Position numbers and translations under genes: made by a program
Notes under the pieces: generated by a model
Databases searched by the model: none
What the model was told of the DNA's origin: nothing
Seen by the model: the letters and a program-made list of their open reading frames with translations, nothing else
Assembly: GCF_002802915.1 (NCBI RefSeq)
Contig: NZ_PEBJ01000001.1
Location: 806,001 to 870,000 of the forward strand
Direction: 5' to 3'
DNA from: Bifidobacterium felsineum
GTDB taxonomy: Bacteria > Actinomycetota > Actinomycetes > Actinomycetales > Bifidobacteriaceae
Length of the DNA: 64,000 nucleotides
Shown here: positions 1 to 8,855 of the stretch, one piece after another
Layout: each line of letters starts with the position of its first letter
Position numbering within the stretch: the first letter of the stretch is position 1

Positions 1-883
1 TGGAGTCCTTGAGCTCATTGGCCTCGGCGATAATGGCTTCCTTGACTTCCTTGGCGTGGTTGCGCTCGTTGTCGCGAGCCTGAGCCCACTTGCGGCGAGC
101 CTGGTTGAAGGTGGTGCGGGCGGCGGAGAAGCGCTTCCACAGGGCTTCGGCCTCCGGCTTGTCGATGCGAATGGTGGTGCGCTGGTGGTTCTGCCACTCG
201 TCGAACAGGTTGCGGAACTTGTCTGCGGTGGAACGCCAGTTGGTGTTGTCGCCAAGGGAAGCGGCCAGGGCCTCAGCCTTCTCGACGATGGCGGTGCGTT
301 CGGCGACGGCCTTGGCGATGGCGGCCTTGCGAGCCTCGGCCAGAGCGGTCTTCTTGGCTTCGCCGGCGGCCTTGAGCTCCTCGAACTGAGCCTTCAGCGC
401 GGCGATATCGCCCACCACGGCCGGCTCATTGGTTTCCTCGCCCAGAAGCTTCAGGGACTCGTCGATTTCACGGGCCTTGACGTTCGGGGAGGTCAGGCGG
501 TTGGCCAGCAGATCAAGCTTGGCCTTCAGATCCAGGAAACGGCGGGCGTAGAGGGCCAGTGCCTCTTCCTTGGAGACATCCGGGAACTGGCCGACTTCGC
601 GTTCGGCGTCGCCGTCCTTTACGAATACGGTGCCATTATCATCCACGCGGCCGAATGCTTCCGCAGCCTTGACGTCGGCCTCGGAATAAGCGGTGTTGCT
701 GGCCGGGGCTGCCGTGTGCTGCTTGGCCGGGGCCTTCTTGGCGAATGCGGCGGGGGAGGGGGCGTGCGGCTTCGGCATTGAAGCGGGAGTCGGCTTGGCC
801 TCGCTGACCGCGGGTGCGGGTGTCGTTGCCTGCTCTTCGGTTGCAGCGGTGTTTTCGGTTTCGGTGACAGTCTCGTCGGCCAT
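1..883 (-). CDS. DUF349 domain-containing protein (3' part beyond window)
   Basis: The gene reads leftwards from an ATG at 881-883, preceded on its strand by AAGGAG, and runs off the window edge, so only about 294 N-terminal residues are seen. The first 60 residues are rich in Ala, Pro, Thr and Glu and look disordered. After that come acidic-aromatic helical repeats (for example FRNLFDEWQNHQRTT and LWKRFSAARTTFNQ) typical of DUF349 repeats. The molecular function of the family is not established. It is divergent from hisS with about 100 bases between the starts. The family assignment is firm; the role is unknown. Confidence 0.85.
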   Translation of the reverse strand, partial: MADETVTETENTAATEEQATTPAPAVSEAKPTPASMPKPHAPSPAAFAKKAPAKQHTAAPASNTAYSEADVKAAEAFGRVDDNGTVFVKDGDAEREVGQFPDVSKEEALALYARRFLDLKAKLDLLANRLTSPNVKAREIDESLKLLGEETNEPAVVGDIAALKAQFEELKAAGEAKKTALAEARKAAIAKAVAERTAIVEKAEALAASLGDNTNWRSTADKFRNLFDEWQNHQRTTIRIDKPEAEALWKRFSAARTTFNQARRKWAQARDNERNHAKEVKEAIIAEANELKDS

Positions 884-969
884 GGCCAGCTCCTTACAAG
901 CGTAGTGTGAGTGAGTGGAAGCGCCTCGCATGCTGGAAAATAGCATGGCTTGACGCAACCCTCACCTAT

Positions 970-975
970 TATATT
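970..975 (+). promoter_or_regulatory. -10 box of a probable leaderless hisS transcript
   Basis: TATATT ends six bases before the GTG at 982. No Shine-Dalgarno sequence is present, so transcription would start at or next to the start codon. A TTGACG at 950 is a possible but closely spaced -35. Confidence 0.5.
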
Positions 976-981
976 GATTTC

Positions 982-2379
982 GTGGCTAAAGGTGCATCAA
1001 TATCAGGATTCCCGGAGTGGCTCCCCTCCGAACGTGTTGTGGAGCAGCGTGTTATCGACACGCTTCGTAAGGTTTTTGAGCTCAATGGCTTCATCGGCAT
1101 TGAGACCAGAGCGGTGGAAACTGGCGCTTCTCTGCTGAAAAAGGGCGAGACCAGCAAGGAAATCTACCTGCTGAGCCGTCTGCAGGAGGTCGGTCATGAA
1201 TCCGACACTCCCATCGAGGAGCGTTTGGGCCTGCACTTCGATCTGACCGTGCCGCTGAGCCGGTATGTGGTCGAGCATTCGGGCGCGCTGGCCTTCCCGT
1301 TCAAGCGTTGGCAGATTCAGAAGGTCTGGCGCGGCGAACGTCCACAGGAGGGTCGTTTCCGTGAGTTCGTCCAGGCCGATATCGACGTGATCGGTGCCGG
1401 CGACCTGCCGGATCACTACGAAGTCGAACTGCCGTTGGTCATGGTCTCCGCCCTTGAGGAGCTGCATGCGTTCGGTCTGCCGAAGGCCACCGTGCACGCC
1501 AACAACCGCAAGCTGTCCGAAGGTTTCTACCGTGGTCTTGGCTTGACGGATATCGAAGGTGTGCTGCGCGAAATCGACAAGCTCGACAAGATCGGTGCCG
1601 ATGAAGTGGCCCGACTGCTCACCGAAAGCTGCGGCGCGACCGAAGCCCAGGCTCGTGCATGCCTCGAGCTTGCCGAGCTGACCGCGGCCGATGGCAAGGA
1701 GCTGGCCGAAAAGTTCGACGCGCTGTGTGCCGCTCACGGTATCGCACAGGATTCGGAAGCGTATGCGCTGGCTCGTCAGGGTCTCGATACGCTGGCCATG
1801 ATCGTGGACGAGGCCGCTGTGATTCGTCCGGGTTCGGTGATTGCCGATCTGAAGATTGCCCGCGGTCTGGATTACTACACCGGTTCCGTCTACGAGACCT
1901 TCCTCGACGGTGCCACATCCCTCGGCTCCATTTGCTCTGGCGGTCGTTATGACAATCTGGCCTCCCAGGGCAATCGCAAGTACCCGGGTGTGGGCCTGTC
2001 CATCGGCTTGAGCCGACTGGTGAGCTACATGTTGCACACTGCAGGCGCTCATGCCAACCGCGTTTCACCGGCCGCCGTGCTTGTGGCCGTGTGGAACGAA
2101 GAGGATCGTCCGGCCGCCAACCGCATCGCCGCCCAGCTGCGCGCCCGCGGCATCGCCACCGACGTGGCACCCACCGCGGCTAAGCTTGGCAAGCAGATCA
2201 AGTACGCGGACAAGCTTGGTATTCCGTACGTGTGGTTCCCAGCTAGCGCCGCGGACAGTGAGAACGGTGAATCCGCTGGAGACGAGGTCAAGAACATCGT
2301 CACCGGCGAGCAGGTCGCCGCAGATTGCACGTCGTGGGAGCCGGATACTGTGGTTGCCCAGCAAACCGTCGAAATCTGA
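982..2379 (+). CDS. hisS: Histidine--tRNA ligase
   Basis: Class II aminoacyl-tRNA synthetase that charges tRNA-His in the cytoplasm. The 465-residue protein carries the class II motif 2 region with arginine ([20 protein letters not shown]), the HisRS-specific signature [13 protein letters not shown] and a C-terminal anticodon-binding domain from about residue 355. An upstream in-frame GTG at 907 exists, but the family start ([13 protein letters not shown]) corresponds to the GTG at 982. That start has a -10 box 6 nt upstream and no ribosome binding site, so the mRNA is probably leaderless. aspS follows after 35 bases on the same strand, so the two synthetases probably form an operon. Confidence 0.96.
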   Translation: MAKGASISGFPEWLPSERVVEQRVIDTLRKVFELNGFIGIETRAVETGASLLKKGETSKEIYLLSRLQEVGHESDTPIEERLGLHFDLTVPLSRYVVEHSGALAFPFKRWQIQKVWRGERPQEGRFREFVQADIDVIGAGDLPDHYEVELPLVMVSALEELHAFGLPKATVHANNRKLSEGFYRGLGLTDIEGVLREIDKLDKIGADEVARLLTESCGATEAQARACLELAELTAADGKELAEKFDALCAAHGIAQDSEAYALARQGLDTLAMIVDEAAVIRPGSVIADLKIARGLDYYTGSVYETFLDGATSLGSICSGGRYDNLASQGNRKYPGVGLSIGLSRLVSYMLHTAGAHANRVSPAAVLVAVWNEEDRPAANRIAAQLRARGIATDVAPTAAKLGKQIKYADKLGIPYVWFPASAADSENGESAGDEVKNIVTGEQVAADCTSWEPDTVVAQQTVEI

Positions 2380-2414
2380 CGAATTCGCGCGAAAAATCGA
2401 GGAGAAACAAGACA

Positions 2415-4211
2415 ATGAGCCAGACGGCTTACAGAACACATCATGCCACTGACGTGACCGAGGCCCTGGTCGGCCAGAAGGTCACCCTCGCCGGTTGGGT
2501 CGACCGTCGTCGTGACCACGGCGGCGTGGCCTTCATCGACCTTCGCGACAACACCGGCTTGGTGCAGGTCGTTATCTATGACGAGGAAGTGGCCCGTCCG
2601 CTCCGCTCCGAGTTCGTGATTCAGGTCACCGGTGAGGTGCGCCTGCGTCCGGACGGCAACGAGAACACCCACCTGGCCACCGGTAAGATCGAGGTCGTTG
2701 CCGAGAACATTGAGATTTTGGCCAAGGCCGACGCCCTGCCGTTCCAGGTCTCCACCGCTCTCGAGAACGAATCCGAGAACAAGCTGCCGGGCGAGGACGT
2801 TCGTCTGAAGTACCGTTACCTCGATCTTCGCCGTCCGTCCATGCAGCATAACCTGAAGCTGCGCTCCGACATGGCCAAGGCCGCTCGCCACGCCCTCGAA
2901 GATATGGACTTCACCGAGGTGGAAACCCCGACCTTCATCAAGTCCACTCCGGAAGGCGCTCGCGACTTCCTGGTTCCGGCACGTCTGGTGCCGGGCTCTT
3001 GGTACGCCCTGCCACAGTCCCCGCAGCTCCTGAAGCAGCTGCTTATGGTCTCCGGCGTTGAGCGCTACTACCAGCTCGCCCGCTGCTACCGTGATGAGGA
3101 CTTCCGCGCCGATCGTCAGCCTGAGTTCACCCAGCTCGATATGGAGATGAGCTTCGTGGATCAGGAAGATGTGATGGCCATGGCCGAGAAGGTCATCGCC
3201 GCCATCTGGAAGACCGCCGGTTACGAGGTTCAGCTGCCGTTGCCGCGCATCACCTGGCAGGAAGCCATGGATAAGTACGGTTCCGACAAGCCGGACCTGC
3301 GTTTCGGCAATCCGCTGGTCGAGCTCACCGATTACTTCAAGAACACCCCGTTCCGCGTGTTCCAGGCTCCGTATGTGGGCGCCGTGCTCTTCAAGGGCGG
3401 CGCTTCCACTCCTCGCCGCCAGTTCGACGCATGGCAGGAATGGGCCAAGCAGCGCGGTGCCAAGGGTCTCGCCTACGTGGTCTTCGCTGAAGATGGCGAG
3501 CTGAAGGGCCCTGTGGCTAAGAACCTTTCCGAGGAAGAGCGTGCTGGCCTGCGCGAAGCCGTTGGCGCCGAGCCGGGCGATGCCGTGTTCTTCGCTGCCG
3601 GTTCCCGTGAATCCTCTCAGCTGCTGCTGGGTGCCGCTCGTGTGGAGCTCGCTCGCCGCGAAGGTCTGCTCGACCCGAAGAAGTTCGCTTTCACCTGGGT
3701 CGTTGACTTCCCGCTGTTCAAGCCCACCGATGATCCGGACGATGACGATGTTGCAGTCGGCCACTCCAAGTGGACCTCCATGCACCACCCGTTCACCATG
3801 CCGAGCAAGGATTGGATCGACAAGTTCGACAAGGATCCTGAGCACGCCATGTCCGACTCCTACGACATCGTCTGCAACGGTGAGGAGATGGGCGGCGGTT
3901 CCGTGCGTATCCACCGCGACGACATTCAGGATCGCGTCCTGAACGTGCTGGGCATCTCCCCGGAGGAAGCCCAGGAGAAGTTCGGCTTCCTGCTCGAAGC
4001 CTTCAAGTACGGTGCTCCGCCGCACGCGGGCATCGCTCTCGGCTGGGATCGTACCGTGTCCATTCTGGCCGGTGCCGACACCATCCGCGACGTCATCGCC
4101 TTCCCGAAGGCTGGCGGCGGCCGCGATCCGCTGACCGGTGCCCCGGCTCCGATCACGGACGAGCAGCGTGCTGAGACCGGCGTCGACTACGACCCGGATG
4201 ACGAAGACTGA
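2415..4211 (+). CDS. aspS: Aspartate--tRNA ligase
   Basis: Charges tRNA-Asp. The 598-residue length and order fit bacterial AspRS: an N-terminal OB-fold anticodon-binding domain ([21 protein letters not shown]), a class II core with motif 2 ([22 protein letters not shown]), a GAD insertion in the middle and motif 3 near the C-terminus (GIALGWDR). The start ATG at 2415 follows GAGGAGAAAC. Actinobacteria often charge tRNA-Asn through a non-discriminating AspRS, but I cannot judge discrimination from this sequence. It is cotranscribed with hisS. Confidence 0.96.
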   Translation: MSQTAYRTHHATDVTEALVGQKVTLAGWVDRRRDHGGVAFIDLRDNTGLVQVVIYDEEVARPLRSEFVIQVTGEVRLRPDGNENTHLATGKIEVVAENIEILAKADALPFQVSTALENESENKLPGEDVRLKYRYLDLRRPSMQHNLKLRSDMAKAARHALEDMDFTEVETPTFIKSTPEGARDFLVPARLVPGSWYALPQSPQLLKQLLMVSGVERYYQLARCYRDEDFRADRQPEFTQLDMEMSFVDQEDVMAMAEKVIAAIWKTAGYEVQLPLPRITWQEAMDKYGSDKPDLRFGNPLVELTDYFKNTPFRVFQAPYVGAVLFKGGASTPRRQFDAWQEWAKQRGAKGLAYVVFAEDGELKGPVAKNLSEEERAGLREAVGAEPGDAVFFAAGSRESSQLLLGAARVELARREGLLDPKKFAFTWVVDFPLFKPTDDPDDDDVAVGHSKWTSMHHPFTMPSKDWIDKFDKDPEHAMSDSYDIVCNGEEMGGGSVRIHRDDIQDRVLNVLGISPEEAQEKFGFLLEAFKYGAPPHAGIALGWDRTVSILAGADTIRDVIAFPKAGGGRDPLTGAPAPITDEQRAETGVDYDPDDED

Positions 4212-4310
4212 ATAATGGAGCGTTAGCTGCGTTGCTCCTCGGTCGACGTACCTTCGTACGCCTTCCCTCGGTGCGCCTTGCTACCGCACACATTATTAAG
4301 TTTTCTGCGA
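4212..4310 (+). other. Intergenic stretch with hairpin core after aspS
   Basis: The stretch begins with AATAATG (4211-4217) and its complement CATTATT lies at 4291-4297, which would close a large loop. Its centre is a perfect CGTAC/GTACG stem with a CTTC loop (4247-4260), flanked by two CTCGGT direct repeats. TTTT follows at 4301. It may terminate hisS-aspS. Confidence 0.35.
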
Positions 4311-4425
4311 AAACGGCTGAATATAATAACGCTGTATAGCTAATGCGAATAGCGCTAGTGGCATGTGCCGCTGGCGCTTTCGCTATTCTGGGCCCCGTTC
4401 ATTCGCATAATGAGGGGGTATGGCT

Positions 4426-4977
4426 ATGACGTTGGAGATTTTGGACTGGCATGACGGGGATTTGCTGGCCAAGCCGGTATTCGACAAGCTGAACGCATTG
4501 GTGGCGGCCGGCGTGCCGGAGTCGAAGATTCTAGGCGTCACCATCAACACCGATGAGGAGTCGGACACCGACCTGTGGTGCCCCAAGTACGGTATTCCAT
4601 TCGCCATTACCGGCAACGTAGTGGTGGTCCACACGCACAAGACGCGTAAAGCGCCGCCTGAGTTCGCGGCAGCATTTGTAACGGCTGACACGCGCGCCGA
4701 TTTGAATGGTGTGGTCAAGCACACGTTGGAGGTCTCCAAGGTGAGCTTTGCGCCAATCGATGCTGCGGTGGAGGCCACCGGTATGGAATCCGGCGGCATG
4801 TCTCCGATCGGTCTGCCGGACGGCTGGCCACTGTTGGTGGACCAGCATATTCTTTCGATTCCGAAGCTCTATCTGGGTTCCGGTATCCGCCCATCCAAGC
4901 TTGTAGTGGATGGTTCCATTTTCGCTGATATTCCGGGTGTGCAGTTCGTCTCTGCGCTTGGTAAGCCGCGAGGATGA
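4426..4977 (+). CDS. YbaK/EbsC-family aminoacyl-tRNA deacylase
   Basis: Family members hydrolyse mischarged tRNAs such as Cys- or Ala-tRNA-Pro. The 183-residue protein contains the family hallmarks K-TRKAPPEFAAAFV, VKHTLEVSKVSFA, GMESGGMSPIGLP and the C-terminal GSGIRPSKLVVDG. The ATG at 4426 is chosen because GAGGGGG lies 7 bases upstream; an ATG two codons earlier is too close to it. The gene stands alone between aspS and gluA. The exact tRNA substrate cannot be told from the sequence. Confidence 0.85.
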   Translation: MTLEILDWHDGDLLAKPVFDKLNALVAAGVPESKILGVTINTDEESDTDLWCPKYGIPFAITGNVVVVHTHKTRKAPPEFAAAFVTADTRADLNGVVKHTLEVSKVSFAPIDAAVEATGMESGGMSPIGLPDGWPLLVDQHILSIPKLYLGSGIRPSKLVVDGSIFADIPGVQFVSALGKPRG

Positions 4978-5070
4978 GATGGCAGGCCATCATCTGGTGC
5001 GTAGAGGTTTCGTTATTGCTACGCGCAGCATGATTATTGCGGAACGACCAACAATCGGCTGCAATACGCG

Positions 5071-5084
5071 TGTGAGCGCTCACA
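5071..5084. promoter_or_regulatory. LacI-type perfect palindrome
   Basis: TGTGAGCGCTCACA is a perfect 14-base palindrome with a central CG. It equals the core of the symmetric lac operator and fits LacI-family operators. It lies about 100 bases upstream of gluA. Confidence 0.4.
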
Positions 5085-5146
5085 GCTACTACTTTGCGCA
5101 ATATGATCGTGATGGTCTCATATAGTGAACGGTCTGCGTCCGATAG

Positions 5147-5164
5147 GTGTTATTTCGGTAACAC
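5147..5164. promoter_or_regulatory. Inverted repeat upstream of gluA -10 box
   Basis: GTGTTA and TAACAC are perfect arms around TTTCGG. The site overlaps the expected -35 region of the promoter whose -10 box TATACT lies at 5173-5178. It is a candidate repressor operator for gluABCD. Confidence 0.4.
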
Positions 5165-5186
5165 ATTGCCGTTATACTGACCGCTT

Positions 5187-5987
5187 ATGTCAGAGAAACA
5201 AGAAGAAACGCGCCCTGTGGCACCGCTGGTGCCGGGCAATGAACCTGCAGGACGACCGCTGGTCGAACTGACCCACGTGGAAAAGCACTTCGGCGATCTC
5301 CACGTTCTGAAAGACATCAATCTCACCGTCACCAAGGGCGAGGTGCTCGTTGTGGTCGGACCGTCCGGTTCCGGCAAATCCACGATGTGCCGCACCATCA
5401 ACCGACTCGAAACCATTGATTCCGGCGATATCCGCATCGACGGCAAGCCGCTGCCTCAGGAGGGTAAGGAGCTCGCCAGCCTCCGCGCCGAAGTGGGCAT
5501 GGTGTTCCAGTCCTTCAACCTGTTCGCCAACAAAACCATCCTCGAGAATGTGACGCTCGCACCGATCAAGGTGCGCCACATGGATAAGAAGGAAGCCGAA
5601 CAGCTCGCAATGGACCTGCTCGACCGCGTCGGTGTGGCCAGCCAGGCCAACAAGATGCCATCCCAGCTTTCCGGTGGCCAGCAGCAGCGCGTGGCCATCG
5701 CACGCGCACTCGCCATGCGCCCGAAGGTGATGCTGTTCGATGAGCCTACCTCCGCGCTCGACCCGGAAATGGTCAACGAAGTGCTTGACGTCATGGTCGA
5801 ACTCGCCCATGAAGGCATGACGATGATCTGCGTGACCCACGAGATGGGCTTCGCCCGCAAGGCGGCCGACCGCATCGTGTTCATGGCCAACGGCCAGATC
5901 CTTGAGGAAAACACTCCGGACGAGTTCTTCGAGCATCCGAAGACCGACCGTGCCAAGGACTTCCTCTCGAAGATCCTCACCCACTGA
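5187..5987 (+). CDS. gluA: Glutamate ABC transporter, ATP-binding protein
   Basis: ATPase of a polar amino acid importer of the GluA/GlnQ type. The 266-residue protein has Walker A (GPSGSGKS, 58-65), the Q-loop sequence VFQSFNLF, the signature LSGGQQQRV near residue 160, Walker [12 protein letters not shown] and the switch His in CVTHEMG. It is the first gene of a four-gene operon with the binding protein and two permeases. The ATG at 5187 has no clear ribosome binding site but has TATACT 8 bases upstream, so it is probably translated from a leaderless mRNA. Glutamate specificity is inferred from the GluABCD gene order. Confidence 0.92.
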   Translation: MSEKQEETRPVAPLVPGNEPAGRPLVELTHVEKHFGDLHVLKDINLTVTKGEVLVVVGPSGSGKSTMCRTINRLETIDSGDIRIDGKPLPQEGKELASLRAEVGMVFQSFNLFANKTILENVTLAPIKVRHMDKKEAEQLAMDLLDRVGVASQANKMPSQLSGGQQQRVAIARALAMRPKVMLFDEPTSALDPEMVNEVLDVMVELAHEGMTMICVTHEMGFARKAADRIVFMANGQILEENTPDEFFEHPKTDRAKDFLSKILTH

Positions 5988-6001
5988 AAGAGGGTGCACG
6001 C

Positions 6002-6841
6002 ATGACATTGAGCAAACGATTCAAGCGCACAGCCGGGCGCATTATCGCGGCTGCCTGCGCTTTGGCCTGCACCATGTCCTTGGCGGCATGCGGGCAGGAC
6101 GAAGCCGGCAAAATCCGCATCGGCATCAAATTCGACCAGCCGGGTCTGGGCTTCAAGAAATCCGGCACCTATGTGGGCTTCGACGTGGACGTGGCCAAGT
6201 ACATCGCCAAGAAGCTCGGCTATTCCGAAGACGAGATCATCTGGAAGGAAGCCCCTTCCAAGCAGCGTGAAGCTATGCTGCAGAACGGTGACGTGGATAT
6301 GATCCTCGCCACCTACTCCATTACTGACGAGCGTAAGAAGGCCGTCTCCTTCGCCGGCCCATATTTCGTGGCCGGCCAGGATCTCTTGGTGCGCAAGGAC
6401 GACCAGTCCATCAATGGCCCGGAAGACCTGAACGGCAAGCGCCTATGCTCCGTGACCGGTTCCACCTCGGCGGCAACCGTCAAGGAGAAGTTCGCTTCCG
6501 AAGTGCAGCTCATGGAACAGCCTGGTTACGCCGAATGCGCCACCGCACTGTTCTCCGGCATCGTGGATGCCGTGACCACCGACGACATCATCCTCGCAGG
6601 CCTCGCTTCCGCATCCCGCGGCAAGCTCCGCGTGGTGGGCAAGCCGTTCACCCAGGAATACTATGGCGTGGGCATCAAGAAGGGCGATACGCAATTCGCC
6701 ACGAAGATCAACAACGCCATCGTGGACATGATCCAGGATGGTTCGTGGGAGAACGCCATCAGCGACAACACCAAGGGCACCAACTACACGCCTGATGTGC
6801 GCTACAACCCGCCCACTCCGGATGAGGGGGAGGCCGACTGA
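6002..6841 (+). CDS. gluB: Glutamate-binding lipoprotein
   Basis: Extracellular substrate-binding protein of the importer. A signal peptide with a twin-basic N-region (SKRFKRTAGR) and the lipobox SLAACG place the lipid-anchored Cys near residue 30. The mature part carries the SBP family 3 features GTYVGFDVDVAKYIAKKLG, DMILATYSITDERKKAVSFAGPY and LCSVTGSTSAATVKEK. It is 279 residues long. GAGGG precedes the ATG by about 8 bases. The stop overlaps the gluC start by one base. Confidence 0.92.
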   Translation: MTLSKRFKRTAGRIIAAACALACTMSLAACGQDEAGKIRIGIKFDQPGLGFKKSGTYVGFDVDVAKYIAKKLGYSEDEIIWKEAPSKQREAMLQNGDVDMILATYSITDERKKAVSFAGPYFVAGQDLLVRKDDQSINGPEDLNGKRLCSVTGSTSAATVKEKFASEVQLMEQPGYAECATALFSGIVDAVTTDDIILAGLASASRGKLRVVGKPFTQEYYGVGIKKGDTQFATKINNAIVDMIQDGSWENAISDNTKGTNYTPDVRYNPPTPDEGEAD

Positions 6842-7518
6842 TGAACGGATTCCTGGAACTGTTTAGCCAGTATGATGTGCTGGGCGCCTTCCTGGTCAAC
6901 ATCGAACTGACCCTGTGGAGCACACTGTTCTCCCTGATTCTTGGTGTGATTCTCGTAGTCATGCGCATTTCGCCGATTTCCTCGCTCAGAGCTGTGGCCG
7001 GCGCCTACGTGGAGCTGTTCAAGAACCTGCCGCTGACCATCATCATGGTGTTCATGGTGCTCGGTGCCTATGCGCAGCTGAAGCTCAGCTTCTCCGACAC
7101 GTTCGCCACGAATTTCTTCTGGCTGGCCGTGACGGGCTTAAGCCTCTACACGGCCGCGTTCGTCTGCGAATCCCTGCGCTCCGGCATCAACACCGTGCCG
7201 CTCGGCCAGGCCGAGGCCGCACGCGCTCTGGGATTGGGCTTCATGCAGTCCGCCACTGAAATCATCCTTCCGCAGGCTTTCCGCGGTTCGGTGGCACCTC
7301 TCGGCAACACGCTGATCGCACTGTTGAAGAACTCCACCGTGGCCGCCGCCGCATCGGTCTCCACTGAGACCTCATCGTTGATGAGCCAGATGATCGAATT
7401 CCGCCCGGACGTGATCATCCAGATCTTCCTGATCTTCGCATTCGGCTACGTGATTCTGATCATCCCGATCGGCATGCTCACCACGTACCTGTCCAACAAG
7501 CTCGCTGTGAGGAGGTGA
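6841..7518 (+). CDS. gluC: Glutamate ABC transporter permease 1
   Basis: 225-residue His/Glu/Gln/Arg/opine-family (HisMQ-type) permease with about five membrane segments. The cytoplasmic EAA loop, which docks on the ATPase, is visible as EAARALGLGFMQSATEIILPQAFRGSVAPLGN. The start ATG overlaps the gluB stop by one base and follows a purine-rich GAGGGGGAGG, so the two genes are translationally coupled. It pairs with GluD to form the channel. Confidence 0.92.
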   Translation: MNGFLELFSQYDVLGAFLVNIELTLWSTLFSLILGVILVVMRISPISSLRAVAGAYVELFKNLPLTIIMVFMVLGAYAQLKLSFSDTFATNFFWLAVTGLSLYTAAFVCESLRSGINTVPLGQAEAARALGLGFMQSATEIILPQAFRGSVAPLGNTLIALLKNSTVAAAASVSTETSSLMSQMIEFRPDVIIQIFLIFAFGYVILIIPIGMLTTYLSNKLAVRR

Positions 7519-7521
7519 CCG

Positions 7522-8721
7522 ATGGCCGATACCGCAAATTCCGTATTGTTCGACGCCCCTGGTCCTAAGGGCCGCCGCACCATCCGCATCGTCAACTGGG
7601 TCGCCGGCTTCCTCTTCGCCGTGGTGCTGGTACTCATCCTGATGCGTCTGCATAATCCACCGAACGGCGAAAACCAGCTGAGCTGGGAGCTGTGGAAGCC
7701 GGCCATCGAGCGTGAGGCGTGGACCGACTTCTACCTGCCCGGCCTGTGGATGACCATCAAGGCCACCGTGTTGGCCGTGATTGGCGCTGTAGCATTCGGC
7801 TTGGTATTCGGCGTCGGCCGACTGCTGCCGAACCCGTTGCTGCGTGGTATTTCCGCCGTTATCGTCGAGTTTTGCCGTGCAGTGCCGGTGCTGCTGCTCA
7901 TGATCTTCTTCTGGCGCTGGTTCGCGTTCGCCGGTCTGCCCAGCCCTTCCTACTGGGCTGTGGTGCTGGCGCTGGTACTGTACAACGGTTCGGTGGTCGC
8001 CGAGCTGGTGCGCTCCGGCGTCGGCAATCTGCCGGGTGGCCAGCGTGAGGCTTCCCTTGCCTTGGGTCTGACCGAGACCCAGTCTCTGATGGAGATTGAA
8101 GTGCCTCAGGCCGTCTACGCCATGCTTCCGGCGGCAGTCACCCAGCTGGTCGTGGTGTTGAAGGATACCGCTCTCGGTTCCATCATCATGTACACCGACC
8201 TGTTGCAGGAATCCCGCCGACTCGGCTCGATGTACTTCAACATTCTGCAGACGCTGGTCATGGCCGCGGTGATCTACTTCATCGCCTGCTGGCTGCTCTC
8301 CAGACTTGCCGAATGGCTGCCTGAGCGTATGCAGCAGCGCACCGCCGCTCCCGCCGAGCCCGAGCCGGTGGCTCCAATCGCCGCCGGCGACGCCTCGAAT
8401 GTGAATCAGATCGCAGTGGCCAAGGAGGTCGAGGAACTGCCGCTGGGCGGCACGCCGCGTAAGTACCATGTGCATCACCGTGGCACCAACGCTTCGATTC
8501 GCAACTGGCGCAGAACCAAGTACGAGCAGGGCTATGACGTGACCCAGCCGGAATCGGAAGCCAAGCATGAACGCGAGAACGGCAAGCCGGCAAGCCCCAA
8601 GGCCAATGATCCGAAGCTGTCGTCGAACGAACATGAACAGGCCGACCACGGTACCGTGTTCAAGCACGGCAACGATATCGGCAAGGGCCATGTGAAGTTC
8701 GGCGGCAAACCGAAGATCTGA
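7522..8721 (+). CDS. gluD: Glutamate ABC transporter permease 2 with long cytoplasmic tail
   Basis: Second permease of the importer. The membrane domain occupies about residues 20-275, with the EAA loop EASLALGLTETQSLMEIEVPQAVYAMLPA. The protein then continues for about 120 hydrophilic residues rich in Glu, Lys, His, Pro and Asn (for example GKPASPKANDPKLSSNE). GluD proteins of other actinobacteria known to me end near residue 270-280, so this tail is an extension. GAGGAGG lies just before the ATG, 3 bases after the gluC stop. The tail's function is unknown. Confidence 0.9.
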   Translation: MADTANSVLFDAPGPKGRRTIRIVNWVAGFLFAVVLVLILMRLHNPPNGENQLSWELWKPAIEREAWTDFYLPGLWMTIKATVLAVIGAVAFGLVFGVGRLLPNPLLRGISAVIVEFCRAVPVLLLMIFFWRWFAFAGLPSPSYWAVVLALVLYNGSVVAELVRSGVGNLPGGQREASLALGLTETQSLMEIEVPQAVYAMLPAAVTQLVVVLKDTALGSIIMYTDLLQESRRLGSMYFNILQTLVMAAVIYFIACWLLSRLAEWLPERMQQRTAAPAEPEPVAPIAAGDASNVNQIAVAKEVEELPLGGTPRKYHVHHRGTNASIRNWRRTKYEQGYDVTQPESEAKHERENGKPASPKANDPKLSSNEHEQADHGTVFKHGNDIGKGHVKFGGKPKI

Positions 8722-8760
8722 TTGATCTGGGTCTAAGCCTTGGCTAAGGCGGCACGAAGA

Positions 8761-8782
8761 GTTCACCAAGTGTTCTATCGTG
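8761..8782 (+). promoter_or_regulatory. PHO-box-like direct repeat upstream of acid phosphatase
   Basis: GTTCACCAAGT is followed directly by GTTCTATCGTG, two 11-nt units whose first bases match the PhoP PHO-box core (GTTCACC) described in Streptomyces. A TACGTA at 8791, inside the palindrome AGGCTACGTAGCCT (8787-8800), could serve as a weak -10. Confidence 0.45.
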
Positions 8783-8800
8783 CCTGAGGCTACGTAGCCT

Positions 8801-8855
8801 AACGGAGGATAGGTTGGAACGTATGAAGACGTTTCAGAACCTATCCTCCGTTTTT
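8801..8855 (+). terminator. Hairpin with T-run over the start codon of the acid phosphatase
   Basis: AACGGAGGATAGGTT (8801-8815) pairs perfectly with AACCTATCCTCCGTT (8838-8852). Inside, GGAACGT pairs with ACGTTTC (one G-U) and leaves the hexaloop ATGAAG at 8823-8828. TTTTT follows at 8851. The structure has the form of an intrinsic terminator for gluABCD, but it also sequesters the GGAGG and presents the start codon of the next gene in the loop. Confidence 0.75.
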
